This document shows, piece by piece, positions 15,826 to 23,616 of a stretch of DNA of 64,000 bases. The stretch spans positions 62,001 to 126,000 of the forward strand of contig NZ_AAEW02000008.1 of assembly GCF_000167355.1 (NCBI RefSeq), written 5' to 3'. The notes below the pieces were generated by a model. It saw only the letters and a list, made by a program, of their open reading frames with translations, was not told where the DNA came from and made no database searches. The position numbers and the translations under genes are program-made. This stretch comes from Desulfuromonas acetoxidans DSM 684. Lineage in GTDB: Bacteria > Desulfobacterota > Desulfuromonadia > Desulfuromonadales > Desulfuromonadaceae. Each line of letters starts with the position of its first letter. The first letter of the stretch is position 1.

Positions 15826-16634
15826 TTCAATTCTCCTGTTTTTAAGACCGCTGGGATCGGCGGGCAGCACTGCTGGAGTGCCGCGATCAGCCGGTCCATG
15901 TCGTCAAAAGTATTGTCCGTTGTTTCGTCGGGCCGTTGCACCACGATCACCCGGCACTGTTCCTGGCGGGCGGCTGCGAGCTTTTCCGCCACGCCACCGG
16001 CACGGCCGCTGTCCTTGGTGACCAGCACACCGATGTGGTAATGGCGGATCAGGGCACGGTTCTGTTCGAGGCTGAACGGGCCGCGCCCGAAGATGCGCCC
16101 CTGCTCGGCTAACCCAGCCTGCTCACAGGCGGCCACGGCCTCGGGATGATTGAGCATGCGGGCATAGAGTGCGATGCCGTTGTGCTGGGCCGCCGCCACA
16201 TAGGGGCCGAGATGGCGCGAGCCGGTGGTGAGTAGCACCGGCCGCCCAGCGGCGCAGGCCAGCTGTGCCGCTTCGTCATGATCGCGGGCCGTCACCACTG
16301 CGCCGGACGCTTCCACCAAGGCCTGACGCTGGTAGCGCAGGTAGGGGCGCTGGCTGTGCGTGGCCGCATCCCGTGCCGCCTGATGCACGTCGCGGGCATA
16401 GGGGTGGGTGGCGTCGATGACCGCCGCCATGCGGTCGTATTCGATCAGCGCGGCAAGCTGGTCGCGGTCCAAACGACCACAGCGGCGGCAGATGGCCGGA
16501 TGATCACCGACAGCGAGATCGGCATCCGTGGCTGTCGACACCAGCACCTGATAGCCTACCGTGGCCAGTTTGACGGCCAGGGGCGCGGTTTCACTGGTGC
16601 CGCCGAGCAGCAGTATGTGGGGTGCGTCATTCAT
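15822..16634 (-). CDS. cbiJ: Cobalt-precorrin-6A reductase
   Basis: A 270-residue NAD(P)H-dependent reductase of the CbiJ/CobK family, which reduces cobalt-precorrin-6A to 6B. The N-terminal nucleotide loop is LLLGGTSETAPLA. The middle has AVIDATHPYA, and RIFGRGPFS and VTKDSGRAGGVAEKL are the family signatures. The length is normal. It starts 3 bases after the cbiH stop and ends overlapping the GTG start of the SUMT fusion, so it is translationally coupled on both sides. Confidence 0.92.
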   Translation of the reverse strand: MNDAPHILLLGGTSETAPLAVKLATVGYQVLVSTATDADLAVGDHPAICRRCGRLDRDQLAALIEYDRMAAVIDATHPYARDVHQAARDAATHSQRPYLRYQRQALVEASGAVVTARDHDEAAQLACAAGRPVLLTTGSRHLGPYVAAAQHNGIALYARMLNHPEAVAACEQAGLAEQGRIFGRGPFSLEQNRALIRHYHIGVLVTKDSGRAGGVAEKLAAARQEQCRVIVVQRPDETTDNTFDDMDRLIAALQQCCPPIPAVLKTGELK

Positions 16635-16637
16635 CCG

Positions 16638-17438
16638 TTATTCCTGTTCGCGATCTTTTTTCTCATAGTAGCCGCGCGGCGTCACCATGCGGCCATCCAT
16701 CACGCAGGTGGTGGAGTTGCCGATGATCACCACCGAGCGCATGCCCACCTCCTGCTCCAGCAGATGGTCAAGGTCGGTGAGCACCACCTGCTGATCGGCG
16801 CTGCCCACGGCTGTGGCAATGCCGACCGGCGTGGTGCCGGGACGCTGGGCGCGGAAAATGCGCGTTGCCTCTTCGAGCTGCATCACCCGCTTTTTGCTGC
16901 GCGGGTTGTACAGCGACACCACCAGATCGGCGGCGGCCACGGCTTCGAGGCGGGTGACGATCATCTCCCACGGCACCAGCAGGTCGCTGAGGCTGATGGT
17001 GGCGCTGTCGAGCATCAGCGGTGCGCCGAGCAGGGCTGCCGCCGAGTTGGCTGCGGTCACACCGGGAATCACCTCCATGGCAATGTGGTCGCCATCGGCC
17101 GCCGCCATCTCCATGGCCAGCCCGGCCATGCCGTACATCCCGGCATCGCCCGACGAGATCAGCGCCACCCGTTTGCCTGAGCGGGCTGCATCGAGGGCGG
17201 CGCGGCAACGCTCAGACTCTTTCATCATCCCTGAGGTGATCACCTGCTGATTCGTGATCAGGTCGGCAATGCTGTCCACATAAGGGCCGTAGCCAACGAT
17301 CACCTCGCTGGCGCAAATGGCCTCGGTGGCGCGGGCGGTGCGGTCGACGATGCTGCCGGGGCCTAAGCCAATGAGGGACAGTTTTCCCGGGCAATGGCGA
17401 TGGTGATGCCGTTGAAGGCTGTTTTCTGAAGTAGTAAT
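16638..17438 (-). CDS. cbiH: Cobalt-precorrin-3B C17-methyltransferase (start codon uncertain)
   Basis: A ring-contracting methyltransferase of the CbiH/CobJ family. The conserved opening LSLIGLGPG is encoded from 17381 downward, so the short reading from the GTG at 17301-17303 (IVGYGPYVDSI) loses the SAM-binding loop. Later motifs are SSGDAGMYGMAGL, EVIPGVTAANSAAALLGAPLM and SLYNPRSKKR. No ATG, GTG or TTG exists in frame upstream of 17381. Candidates are a CTG at 17379-17381 (247 residues) or an ATT at 17436-17438 preceded 5 bases upstream by GGAGG (266 residues). I list the ATT because of the ribosome binding site. The gene overlaps the end of cbiG in another frame. Confidence 0.85.
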   Translation of the reverse strand: MTTSENSLQRHHHRHCPGKLSLIGLGPGSIVDRTARATEAICASEVIVGYGPYVDSIADLITNQQVITSGMMKESERCRAALDAARSGKRVALISSGDAGMYGMAGLAMEMAAADGDHIAMEVIPGVTAANSAAALLGAPLMLDSATISLSDLLVPWEMIVTRLEAVAAADLVVSLYNPRSKKRVMQLEEATRIFRAQRPGTTPVGIATAVGSADQQVVLTDLDHLLEQEVGMRSVVIIGNSTTCVMDGRMVTPRGYYEKKDREQE

Positions 17439-18142
17439 GACGTCCTCCGTCCTGCAAGTAGGGCCGCGGGTTCACTCACCGCGGGCAGTTGTACGTGACT
17501 GGCGACAAACTCCGAATGGCCGAACGGCCGCGTGCTGTGGCGGATCAGGTCAGAGTCGATCACCCGAAGCGGGATGTTGAGTTGCGCTGCTGCCTCCAGC
17601 AGCCCGGCCTCCTCGGCCTTGACATCGGCGGTGGCGAGAAAGCGCACCCGCTCCAGCGGCAGATCCAGCCCGGCTAGGGCCGTGGTAATGGCATTGATAA
17701 TATCTGCGGCGCTTTTGCCCTTGCGGCAACCGATGCCGACGATGAGATCCTTGACCGCCTCGGTGGTGGTGGAGATCACCGGTTCCGCGCCGGTGACATT
17801 CGCCACGGCAATGGCCAGATCATTGGCGCCGCCCTCATGGCCGCTGAGCACGCTCATGGCGTGGCGCGCGCCGACATCAAGGCACACCACGGCCGGATCG
17901 CGCAGTTTGCTGTCGACCAGCGGGGCAATAGCGCGCACCACCACGCCGCATGGTGCCACATACACCAGGCCTTCGTAGCGGCTGAAAATCTCACCGGTCA
18001 GGGCGACAACCCGCTCAAACGGCGTCACGCCGGGCGGGGCGGCAATGGCCTGATGCAGGTACTGATCCACGGCCATGTGGGCGGCAATGCGCTGCATCAC
18101 CTTGAGACCTTGCGGTGAAAAGGTGATCACGGCCGTGGTCAT
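17363..18142 (-). CDS. cbiG: Cobalt-precorrin-5A hydrolase, compact form
   Basis: A 259-residue enzyme that opens the delta-lactone of cobalt-precorrin-5A and releases acetaldehyde. The N-terminal domain has GLVYVAPCGVVVRAIAPL and SVLSGHEGGANDLA. The C-terminal domain has IVGIGCRKGKSA and the tail TAFNGITIAIARE. Full-length CbiG proteins are usually about 330-360 residues with a middle domain between these parts. Here the chain passes from GAEPVISTTTEAVKD straight to the C-terminal domain, so the middle domain is missing. The gene overlaps cbiF by 4 bases (ATGA) and its 3' end overlaps cbiH. Confidence 0.9.
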   Translation of the reverse strand: MTTAVITFSPQGLKVMQRIAAHMAVDQYLHQAIAAPPGVTPFERVVALTGEIFSRYEGLVYVAPCGVVVRAIAPLVDSKLRDPAVVCLDVGARHAMSVLSGHEGGANDLAIAVANVTGAEPVISTTTEAVKDLIVGIGCRKGKSAADIINAITTALAGLDLPLERVRFLATADVKAEEAGLLEAAAQLNIPLRVIDSDLIRHSTRPFGHSEFVASHVQLPAVSEPAALLAGRRTSLLLQKTAFNGITIAIARENCPSLA

Positions 18143-18924
18143 GACTCGGCTCCGTCGCTGGTTTCAGCACTGCCATCGGCGCTACGATAGCCGTGGCTGA
18201 AGTGGCGGTGATACAGTTTCGACACCGGAATGTCACGGGATAAGGCCGGGCCGACAATGATCATGGCCGTCTTGGTGATGCCCGCCTCCGTCACCTTGGG
18301 CGCGATATCCGTCAAGGTGCCCTCGACGATCATTTCATCCGGCCAACTGGCGCGAAAGATCACGCCGATAGGGCAGTCCGCGCCGTAATAGGGGATCAGC
18401 TCATCCGCCACCGTGGCCAGCTTGTGCACCGACAGAAACAGGCACAGGGTCGATTCGGTGCGTGCCAGCTCGGCCAGCTCCTGCTTGGCGGGCATGGGCG
18501 TGCGCCCCGAGGTGCGGCTGAGGATGATGGTTTGGGCGATCTCCGGCGCTGTCAGTTCAGTCTTGAGCGCGGCGGCCGCAGCCTGGAAGGAGCTGACGCC
18601 GGGCACCACCTCGTAGTCGATACCGAGGCGGTCGAGGACGTTCATTTGTTCACGGATAGCACCGTAAATGGCCGGGTCGCCGGTGTGCAGGCGGATGACG
18701 TCGGTATTTTGTTGTTGACCGCTGACGAACACCGCCTCAATCTGCTCCAGGGTCATGGATGCGGAGTCGTGCAGCGCGGCGTCCTTGGGGACCAGGCCGA
18801 CCACTTCCGGGCTGACCAGGGATCCGGCATAAACGCAGATGCGGCACTGGCGCAGCAGGCGCTGGGCCTTGACGGTGAGCAGGTCCGGGTCGCCGGGACC
18901 GGCGCCGACGAAGATGACTTTCAT
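18139..18924 (-). CDS. cbiF: Cobalt-precorrin-4 C11-methyltransferase
   Basis: A 261-residue SAM methyltransferase of the CbiF/CobM family. It carries VIFVGAGPGDPDLLTVKAQR, YAGSLVSPEV, VIRLHTGDPAIYGA, YEVVPGVSSFQAAAAAL and TIILSRTSGRTPMP, all CbiF signatures. I take the ATG at 18922-18924, which has AAGGAG 6 bases upstream. The longer reading begins outside the conserved domain. It is the first gene of the last coupled block and lies 27 bases after a palindrome-rich repeat, so a promoter for this block may be in or beyond that repeat. Confidence 0.93.
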   Translation of the reverse strand: MKVIFVGAGPGDPDLLTVKAQRLLRQCRICVYAGSLVSPEVVGLVPKDAALHDSASMTLEQIEAVFVSGQQQNTDVIRLHTGDPAIYGAIREQMNVLDRLGIDYEVVPGVSSFQAAAAALKTELTAPEIAQTIILSRTSGRTPMPAKQELAELARTESTLCLFLSVHKLATVADELIPYYGADCPIGVIFRASWPDEMIVEGTLTDIAPKVTEAGITKTAMIIVGPALSRDIPVSKLYHRHFSHGYRSADGSAETSDGAES

Positions 18925-18951
18925 GGGTTTCTCCTTGTTACGCAATTTCGT

Positions 18952-19078
18952 AGTAAACTCGGGACTGTCCCAAGCCTCATCTGGGGCTGTCCCAGATGTT
19001 TACAGGCCATGGAACGGTGGCGGTTTGCACCGCAAAAGCCTGGGACAGCCCCCGTGCGGGGACCGTCCCGGTTTTGCT
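18952..19078. repeat. GGGAC-GTCCC palindrome cluster
   Basis: A 125-base stretch contains four GGGAC-n-GTCCC-type palindromes: CGGGACTGTCCC, CTGGGGCTGTCCCAG, CTGGGACAGCCCC and CGGGGACCGTCCCGG. The style is like the ends of the REP-associated transposase elements at 8077-9974, but the sequence differs. It probably belongs to another REP-type family. It sits between cbiF and the longer repeat module. Confidence 0.7.
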
Positions 19079-19099
19079 GCTTTTTCCCTCTTAAGTTAG

Positions 19100-20010
19100 C
19101 CTTGTGATTAACGTTCCTCTGTGGTTCGTTTGTTTGAGCTTTTTGCTCCGGCGAACCTTTTCCGTTTTTATTGTTGGTGCCCACATGACGTGGGCTTCCG
19201 CGCCCGCACGTCGGGCCACTTTTGCGTCGACAAAAGTGGCGCAAAATCGACTCCCGTCATTGCGCCCTACGGGTTCCCTCTCTGCGTTCACTAACATCGC
19301 GATGTCGGCAAAACTCGCTGACGCTCAAACAGGTTGCCGACAATCATCGCGGTGACCGTTCTCTTTGTTCGGCGCTGCTGAACGGGAGGGCCTTGGTGCT
19401 AAATAACACGCTACTGTAGGGTGGGCACCGTCCCACCCGTTTGATCGGTGCCACGAAAAAAATAGAGTGAGCCGCAAGATCGTTATCAACGTTTTACGCC
19501 AAAGCTGATGAGTTGCACGATTCGCCGACCTAAAGGGCGGCGAGCCGAGTCTGTGAAGCATCACGGAAACCGACACAGTATAGGTTGATCCAGGTTCAGG
19601 AGAAGTTCAGCCGGTTTTTGCATCCTTTTGAGCGGCAAGTCAAAAGGATGTCGCCTGCCGGGGCGAATCCCGGCGATCTTGACCCTGGTTTTGCTCTTGC
19701 CCTTGCCCTTGATTCCTCTGTGGCCCGCGATATAGAACAAATTGCTTTGGCGAACCTCATCTGTTCTCATTGCTGGTGCCCACATGACGCGGGCTTCCGC
19801 GCCCGCACGTCGGGTCACTTTTGCGTCGACAAAAGTAACGCAAAATCGACTCCCGGGCTTCGCGCTCTCCGAGTTCCCTCACTCCAGTCACTTACGCCGT
19901 GATGTCGGCAAAACTCGCTGACGCTCAGACAGTTGCCGACGATCATCACGGCGACGTTCCTTGCGTTCGGCGCTGCAGTACGGGAGAGCTTTGGGTGCTG
20001 TGCGTTTAGC
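19100..20010. repeat. Long intergenic repeat module, copy 1 (B-A then B)
   Basis: About 900 bases without a real gene. Part B (19178-19400) has a perfect hairpin CCACTTTTG-CGTCGA-CAAAAGTGG and GACGTGGGC/GCCCGCACGTC. Part A (19360-19690) has CATCCTTTTGA/TCAAAAGGATG and GGGTGGGC/CCCACCC hairpins. A second B copy fills 19760-20010. In this gap the module runs in the opposite direction to most of the other copies (23310, 25715 and 33455). The short frames inside are translations of the repeat. Confidence 0.85.
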
Positions 20011-20018
20011 CACGGCGT

Positions 20019-20756
20019 TTAACTTTCCTCTTCACATTTGGGCGCCACCAAAATCACCGACAGATGCCCCGTATCCTCAGGCGCATCGCGCAATTGGTTC
20101 AGATCCAGTTCCATCCGCTGCTCAGGTAACCCGGCACGAGCAACGAACACGCTGCGCTCCAGAGCCTCACACTGATCGAGCAGTTCAATCAATTGCGCCA
20201 GACGACGACCAATTTTCATGATGGCCACACCGCTGCCCGAAGTGATCAACGTGCGCAGCTTTTCCAGATCATTGGCCGCCGGAATAATGGTCAGCGGCTG
20301 CTCCCCTTCACCGAGAGGGCAGCAAGTGAGCGCGGCAATCGCGCTGACGGCGCTGATGCCCGGCACCGTCTCAACCTGAGCCTGCGGGAACACCGCATAC
20401 AAGGCGCGTAGCAGGTAGATGTAGGTCGAGTAGAGCAGCGCATCACCCAGCGTAACCAGGGCCACATCCTGCCCGGCCTGCAAGCGACCGGCGATCTCCA
20501 GCGCGGTCTCATGCCAGTGCTGCTGGCGTGTGGCGGCGTGATCGGCCAGGGAAAAGGTCACCGGCACGATGGCGCAATCCGCCGCCGCATGGCTGGCGGC
20601 AATGTCGGCGACATAGGTTTGACGACTGAGGCGCGAGGTCGGCACGTAGATGGCGTCGCACCGGTTCAGCACGCGCACCGCTTTGAGGGTGAGCAGTTCC
20701 GGGTCACCGGGGCCGACACCGACGCCGTAAAACGTTCCCTGTTGCGGCTGGGTCAT
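20019..20756 (-). CDS. cbiL: Precorrin-2 C20-methyltransferase (CbiL), copy 1
   Basis: A 245-residue SAM methyltransferase of the CbiL/CobI family, which adds the C20 methyl group to cobalt-factor II. Signatures are FYGVGVGPGDPELLTLKAVR, VALVTLGDALLYSTYIYL and VETVPGISAVSAIAAL, with GVAIMKIGRR in the C-terminal half. It overlaps cbiE by 4 bases (ATGA) and is the last gene of its block. A second family member lies at 22464-23222. This copy keeps the canonical VGPGDPELLTLKA opening and the GDALLYSTY motif, so I take it as the true C20-methyltransferase. Confidence 0.88.
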   Translation of the reverse strand: MTQPQQGTFYGVGVGPGDPELLTLKAVRVLNRCDAIYVPTSRLSRQTYVADIAASHAAADCAIVPVTFSLADHAATRQQHWHETALEIAGRLQAGQDVALVTLGDALLYSTYIYLLRALYAVFPQAQVETVPGISAVSAIAALTCCPLGEGEQPLTIIPAANDLEKLRTLITSGSGVAIMKIGRRLAQLIELLDQCEALERSVFVARAGLPEQRMELDLNQLRDAPEDTGHLSVILVAPKCEEES

Positions 20757-21385
20757 AGCGTCACCTCCTGATGCAGCAGCATAATGATGGTGCGCGACGC
20801 CAAGCTGGCCTCACGCAATGCCGTGGCATCACATTGTTGAATTTTCTCTTCGGCCAGGGTGAGGTTTTCGCACACCACGGCCCGGTAGTCTGTGCCCAAC
20901 TGATCCAGCAGATCAGCGGCCCACTCGGTGGCAGCCCGAGTACCGGCGAGGATGGCGATTTTGTGCCAGTGACGCAGCTCGTCAACGGTGGTTTCGGGCG
21001 CGCGGCCATGGGCGCTGATGATGCGTAGATCGTTCCAGTCGATGCCCAACCGGGCGCAGGCAACCTGCACCGAGCTGATGCCGGGGATCACTTGGCAGTG
21101 CTCGCGGCCGAAATGCTGCTGAACGCGGCGCGCCAAGCTGAACAGGCCGCTGTCGCCGGACACCAGCACCACCATCTGTTGGTCGCGGTGTTTTTCCATC
21201 TCCACGAGCACCGCCGGGATATCGGCCCCAACGGTCAGGCGCGTGGCTTTGACCTCTGGGAACAGCTCCAGCAGATGGCGTGCTCCGATCAGTACGTCGG
21301 CATCAGTCACGGCATTGCGAACCGCCGCAGTCAGATAGTCGCCATGGCCGGGGCCGCAACCGGCGATGATAATAGGCGGTGTCAT
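20753..21385 (-). CDS. cbiE: Cobalt-precorrin-7 C5-methyltransferase
   Basis: A 210-residue methyltransferase of the CbiE family, equal to the N-terminal half of CobL. It has IIAGCGPGHGDYLTAAVRNA, VVLVSGDSGLFSLARR, CQVIPGISSVQVACARLG and the DLRIISAHGR segment. CbiE adds the C5 methyl group and normally works with CbiT, which methylates C15 and decarboxylates the side chain. No CbiT is fused or adjacent here, so it must be encoded elsewhere or replaced. It overlaps cbiD upstream and cbiL downstream by 4 bases each. Confidence 0.9.
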   Translation of the reverse strand: MTPPIIIAGCGPGHGDYLTAAVRNAVTDADVLIGARHLLELFPEVKATRLTVGADIPAVLVEMEKHRDQQMVVLVSGDSGLFSLARRVQQHFGREHCQVIPGISSVQVACARLGIDWNDLRIISAHGRAPETTVDELRHWHKIAILAGTRAATEWAADLLDQLGTDYRAVVCENLTLAEEKIQQCDATALREASLASRTIIMLLHQEVTL

Positions 21386-22467
21386 AGGCTCTCCTCCTCA
21401 AGATGGCGCAGCCAAGGCTGCAAGTCTCCGGCGCTGCCGAGAATCTCGCCTCTGAGGTTGATCAACACCACCTGTGGCAGCCAGGAGGCGGGGAATGTCT
21501 CGGCGGTGTTGCGTTGAATCGCTGCGGCGAGGCGATCCGCCACCCGGCGACGCTGCGGCGCGGTCAGGCACTCCATGAAGACTCCTTCAACGGTGGTGGT
21601 GTCAGCCAAGGAGTGATGTACCACCTGATGGGCCAGATCAGCGACAAAGGGCACGGCACTGTCGGACTGGCCGGAGTGGGTGTTCCACTGACCCATGGCC
21701 AGCTTGGCCAGCTTGCCGGGGTGCCCGAGCATCAGCAGCGCTGTAAACGGGTGCGCTTGCGCCTGTTCGAGCATGTAGCCCCACTCGTTACTCACCTCCA
21801 CCACCTGTTGTGTCTTGAGATGGAACGCACGCAGGGCAGCGTTGCGCCCCATGTTGCCCGGCACAAACACCGGGGCGGTGGTGTCGCTGGCAACACAGAT
21901 GTCGAGGGCGCACTTGAGCGATTGCTGCAGGGCCGGGGCGCTGAACGGGCGAACTCGGCCGCTGGTGCCGATGATGGAGATGCCACCTTCAATACCGAGT
22001 TTTGGGTTGAAGGTTTTTGCCGCCAGCTCTTCGCCGCCGTCCACGGCCACAGTGACCATGACACCGTGATCAGTGACCTCGCGAATGGCCGCCGTGATCA
22101 TGGTGCGCGGCACCGGGTTGATGGCGGCTTCACCGACAGCCAGAGCCAAGCCGGGCACGGTGACGGTGCCGACGCCGTGTCCGGCGCGGAACATCACGTT
22201 ATGGTCGTCGAGTCGCGTCAGGCGTACGCGAATCCGTGCGCCGTGGGTGACATCGGGATCGTCACCAGCATCCTTGATGATGCTGGCCTCGGCGGTGTCG
22301 TTGCTTTGCTCCAGCGAAGCCACGGGCCACATCAGACGACTGCCGTCGGGCAACGGGATTTCCACCTGTTCTACCCGCTCATGGCGAAACAGCAACAAGG
22401 CTGCGGCCTTGGCCGCCAACGCCGCACAACTGCCGGTGGTGATGCCACCCTTCAGCTCGGCGCTCAT
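21382..22467 (-). CDS. cbiD: Cobalt-precorrin-5B C1-methyltransferase
   Basis: A 361-residue enzyme of the CbiD family, the C1-methylating step specific to the anaerobic pathway. It shows GITTGSCAALAAKAA at the N-terminus, AGHGVGTVTVPGLALAVGE, EGGISIIGTSGRVRP and MLGHPGKLAKLA. All are CbiD hallmarks. The start is the ATG at 22465-22467 overlapping the stop of the upstream gene. A longer in-frame extension to 22548 lies inside that gene and is not used. The presence of CbiD and CbiG shows that the cobalt-early, oxygen-independent route is used. Confidence 0.93.
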   Translation of the reverse strand: MSAELKGGITTGSCAALAAKAAALLLFRHERVEQVEIPLPDGSRLMWPVASLEQSNDTAEASIIKDAGDDPDVTHGARIRVRLTRLDDHNVMFRAGHGVGTVTVPGLALAVGEAAINPVPRTMITAAIREVTDHGVMVTVAVDGGEELAAKTFNPKLGIEGGISIIGTSGRVRPFSAPALQQSLKCALDICVASDTTAPVFVPGNMGRNAALRAFHLKTQQVVEVSNEWGYMLEQAQAHPFTALLMLGHPGKLAKLAMGQWNTHSGQSDSAVPFVADLAHQVVHHSLADTTTVEGVFMECLTAPQRRRVADRLAAAIQRNTAETFPASWLPQVVLINLRGEILGSAGDLQPWLRHLEEESL

Positions 22468-23222
22468 GACGCGGCGTTCTCCTGCCAGCCGCGTTGGCCG
22501 ATTTTGACGATCAGGGTGGTCATGTAGCTCAAAGGCGTCATGGTCCATTGGCTCAGGTCGTCGACCAGCAGTTCGTGATCACCCTGTTCGCCGCAGCTTA
22601 CCAGCCGTGCTTGGCTGAGCAGGTTGCGTTGGCGCAACAATTCCATCAGGCTGTCAATACAGCCGCCTGCTTTGTACAACACCAGGGTTTCGCAGTGGTC
22701 AAGGGCTTGGGCCACGGCGTCAAGGTTGGTGGCCGACATCAGGGTCAGGCGGTCCTCCTGCAGGGTCAGCACTTCGCCAAAGCGACTGGCCGAGGTCTGG
22801 AAGGCGCTGATGCCCGGCACCACGTGCAGGTGGTCGGCGGGCATCTGATCGGCCAGGGCCTGCAACAGGTAGGAGCTGGTGGCAAAGATCAACGGATCGC
22901 CGAGGGTCACCTGGACCACGGATTGCCCGTGTGCGCAGCGTTGCACCACGTCGTCGGCCAGCTGTTGCCAGCGCTGGCGGGTTCTCTGGTCGTTGCGCTC
23001 CATGGGGTAGTTGAGAACGATGATCTCCTGATTGCTGAGGAACGGGCGCACGGCTTCGAGGGCGAGGCTTTTGGTGGCGGTTCTGGCCTGGGGCGACAGG
23101 ATGACATCGCATTGTTCGACCAGGCGTGCGGCGCGCAGGGTGAGCAGGTCTGGGGAACCGGGGCCGATGCCGACGGCGTAGAAGTGGCCGGGTTGTGGGT
23201 TTGTTGCGGTGAACTTTGTCAT
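22464..23222 (-). CDS. CbiL/CobI-family methyltransferase, paralogue 2
   Basis: A 252-residue tetrapyrrole (corrin/porphyrin) methyltransferase closest to CbiL/CobI: FYAVGIGPGSPDLLTLRAAR, VVQVTLGDPLIFATSSYLL and HVVPGISAFQTSASRFG, with LVLYKAGGCIDSLMELL. It differs from the copy at 20019-20756 throughout. GPGSPDLL replaces GPGDPELL and FATSSYLL replaces YSTYIYLL. The ATG has AAAGGA upstream and it is the first gene of the block cbiL2-cbiD-cbiE-cbiL1. It may be a second C20-methyltransferase or may have taken over a different methylation. The sequence alone does not decide this. Confidence 0.8.
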   Translation of the reverse strand: MTKFTATNPQPGHFYAVGIGPGSPDLLTLRAARLVEQCDVILSPQARTATKSLALEAVRPFLSNQEIIVLNYPMERNDQRTRQRWQQLADDVVQRCAHGQSVVQVTLGDPLIFATSSYLLQALADQMPADHLHVVPGISAFQTSASRFGEVLTLQEDRLTLMSATNLDAVAQALDHCETLVLYKAGGCIDSLMELLRQRNLLSQARLVSCGEQGDHELLVDDLSQWTMTPLSYMTTLIVKIGQRGWQENAAS

Positions 23223-23309
23223 GCGTTTTCCTTTATGATTACAACTAGTTGTTGTTTAGCACTTAAGCTCTTTGCCAGCGCAAATGGTTCCAAACTGCAA
23301 ACCATAAAA

Positions 23310-23616
23310 AGCAAGGTCGCCGGGACTCGCCCCGGCAGGCGACATCCTTTTGACTTGCCGCTCAAAAGGATGCAAAAGCCGGCTTGAACTTCTCCTGAAC
23401 CTGGACCCACCTACACTGAGTCTGTTTCCGATGTGCTACACAGTTTCGGCTCGCCGCCCTTTAGGTCGACGAATCGTGCAACGCATCATTTTTGGCGTAA
23501 AACGTTGATAACACTCTCTCGTCTTTCTTTATCTCTGGTGTGGTACCGATTAAACGGGCGGGACGGTGCCCGCCCTACAGTCGTGTGTTATTTAGCATCC
23601 ACGCCCTTCCGTTCAT
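23310..23616. repeat. Long intergenic repeat module, copy 2 (A only)
   Basis: This is the A part of the repeat. It has a GTCGCC-GGCGAC hairpin, the CATCCTTTTGA/TCAAAAGGATG hairpin, the constant stretch AAAACGTTGATAACACTCT and the GGGCGGG-GCCCGCCC hairpin. It fills the whole gap between the permease gene and the cbiL2 start. No gene is present. Confidence 0.85.

Noticed and set aside
19100-20010. Several 60-105 codon frames with basic, Arg-rich products in the intergenic repeats
   Set aside because: Both strands of every repeat copy give such frames, they lack ribosome binding sites, and the conserved feature is hairpin structure rather than protein sequence.
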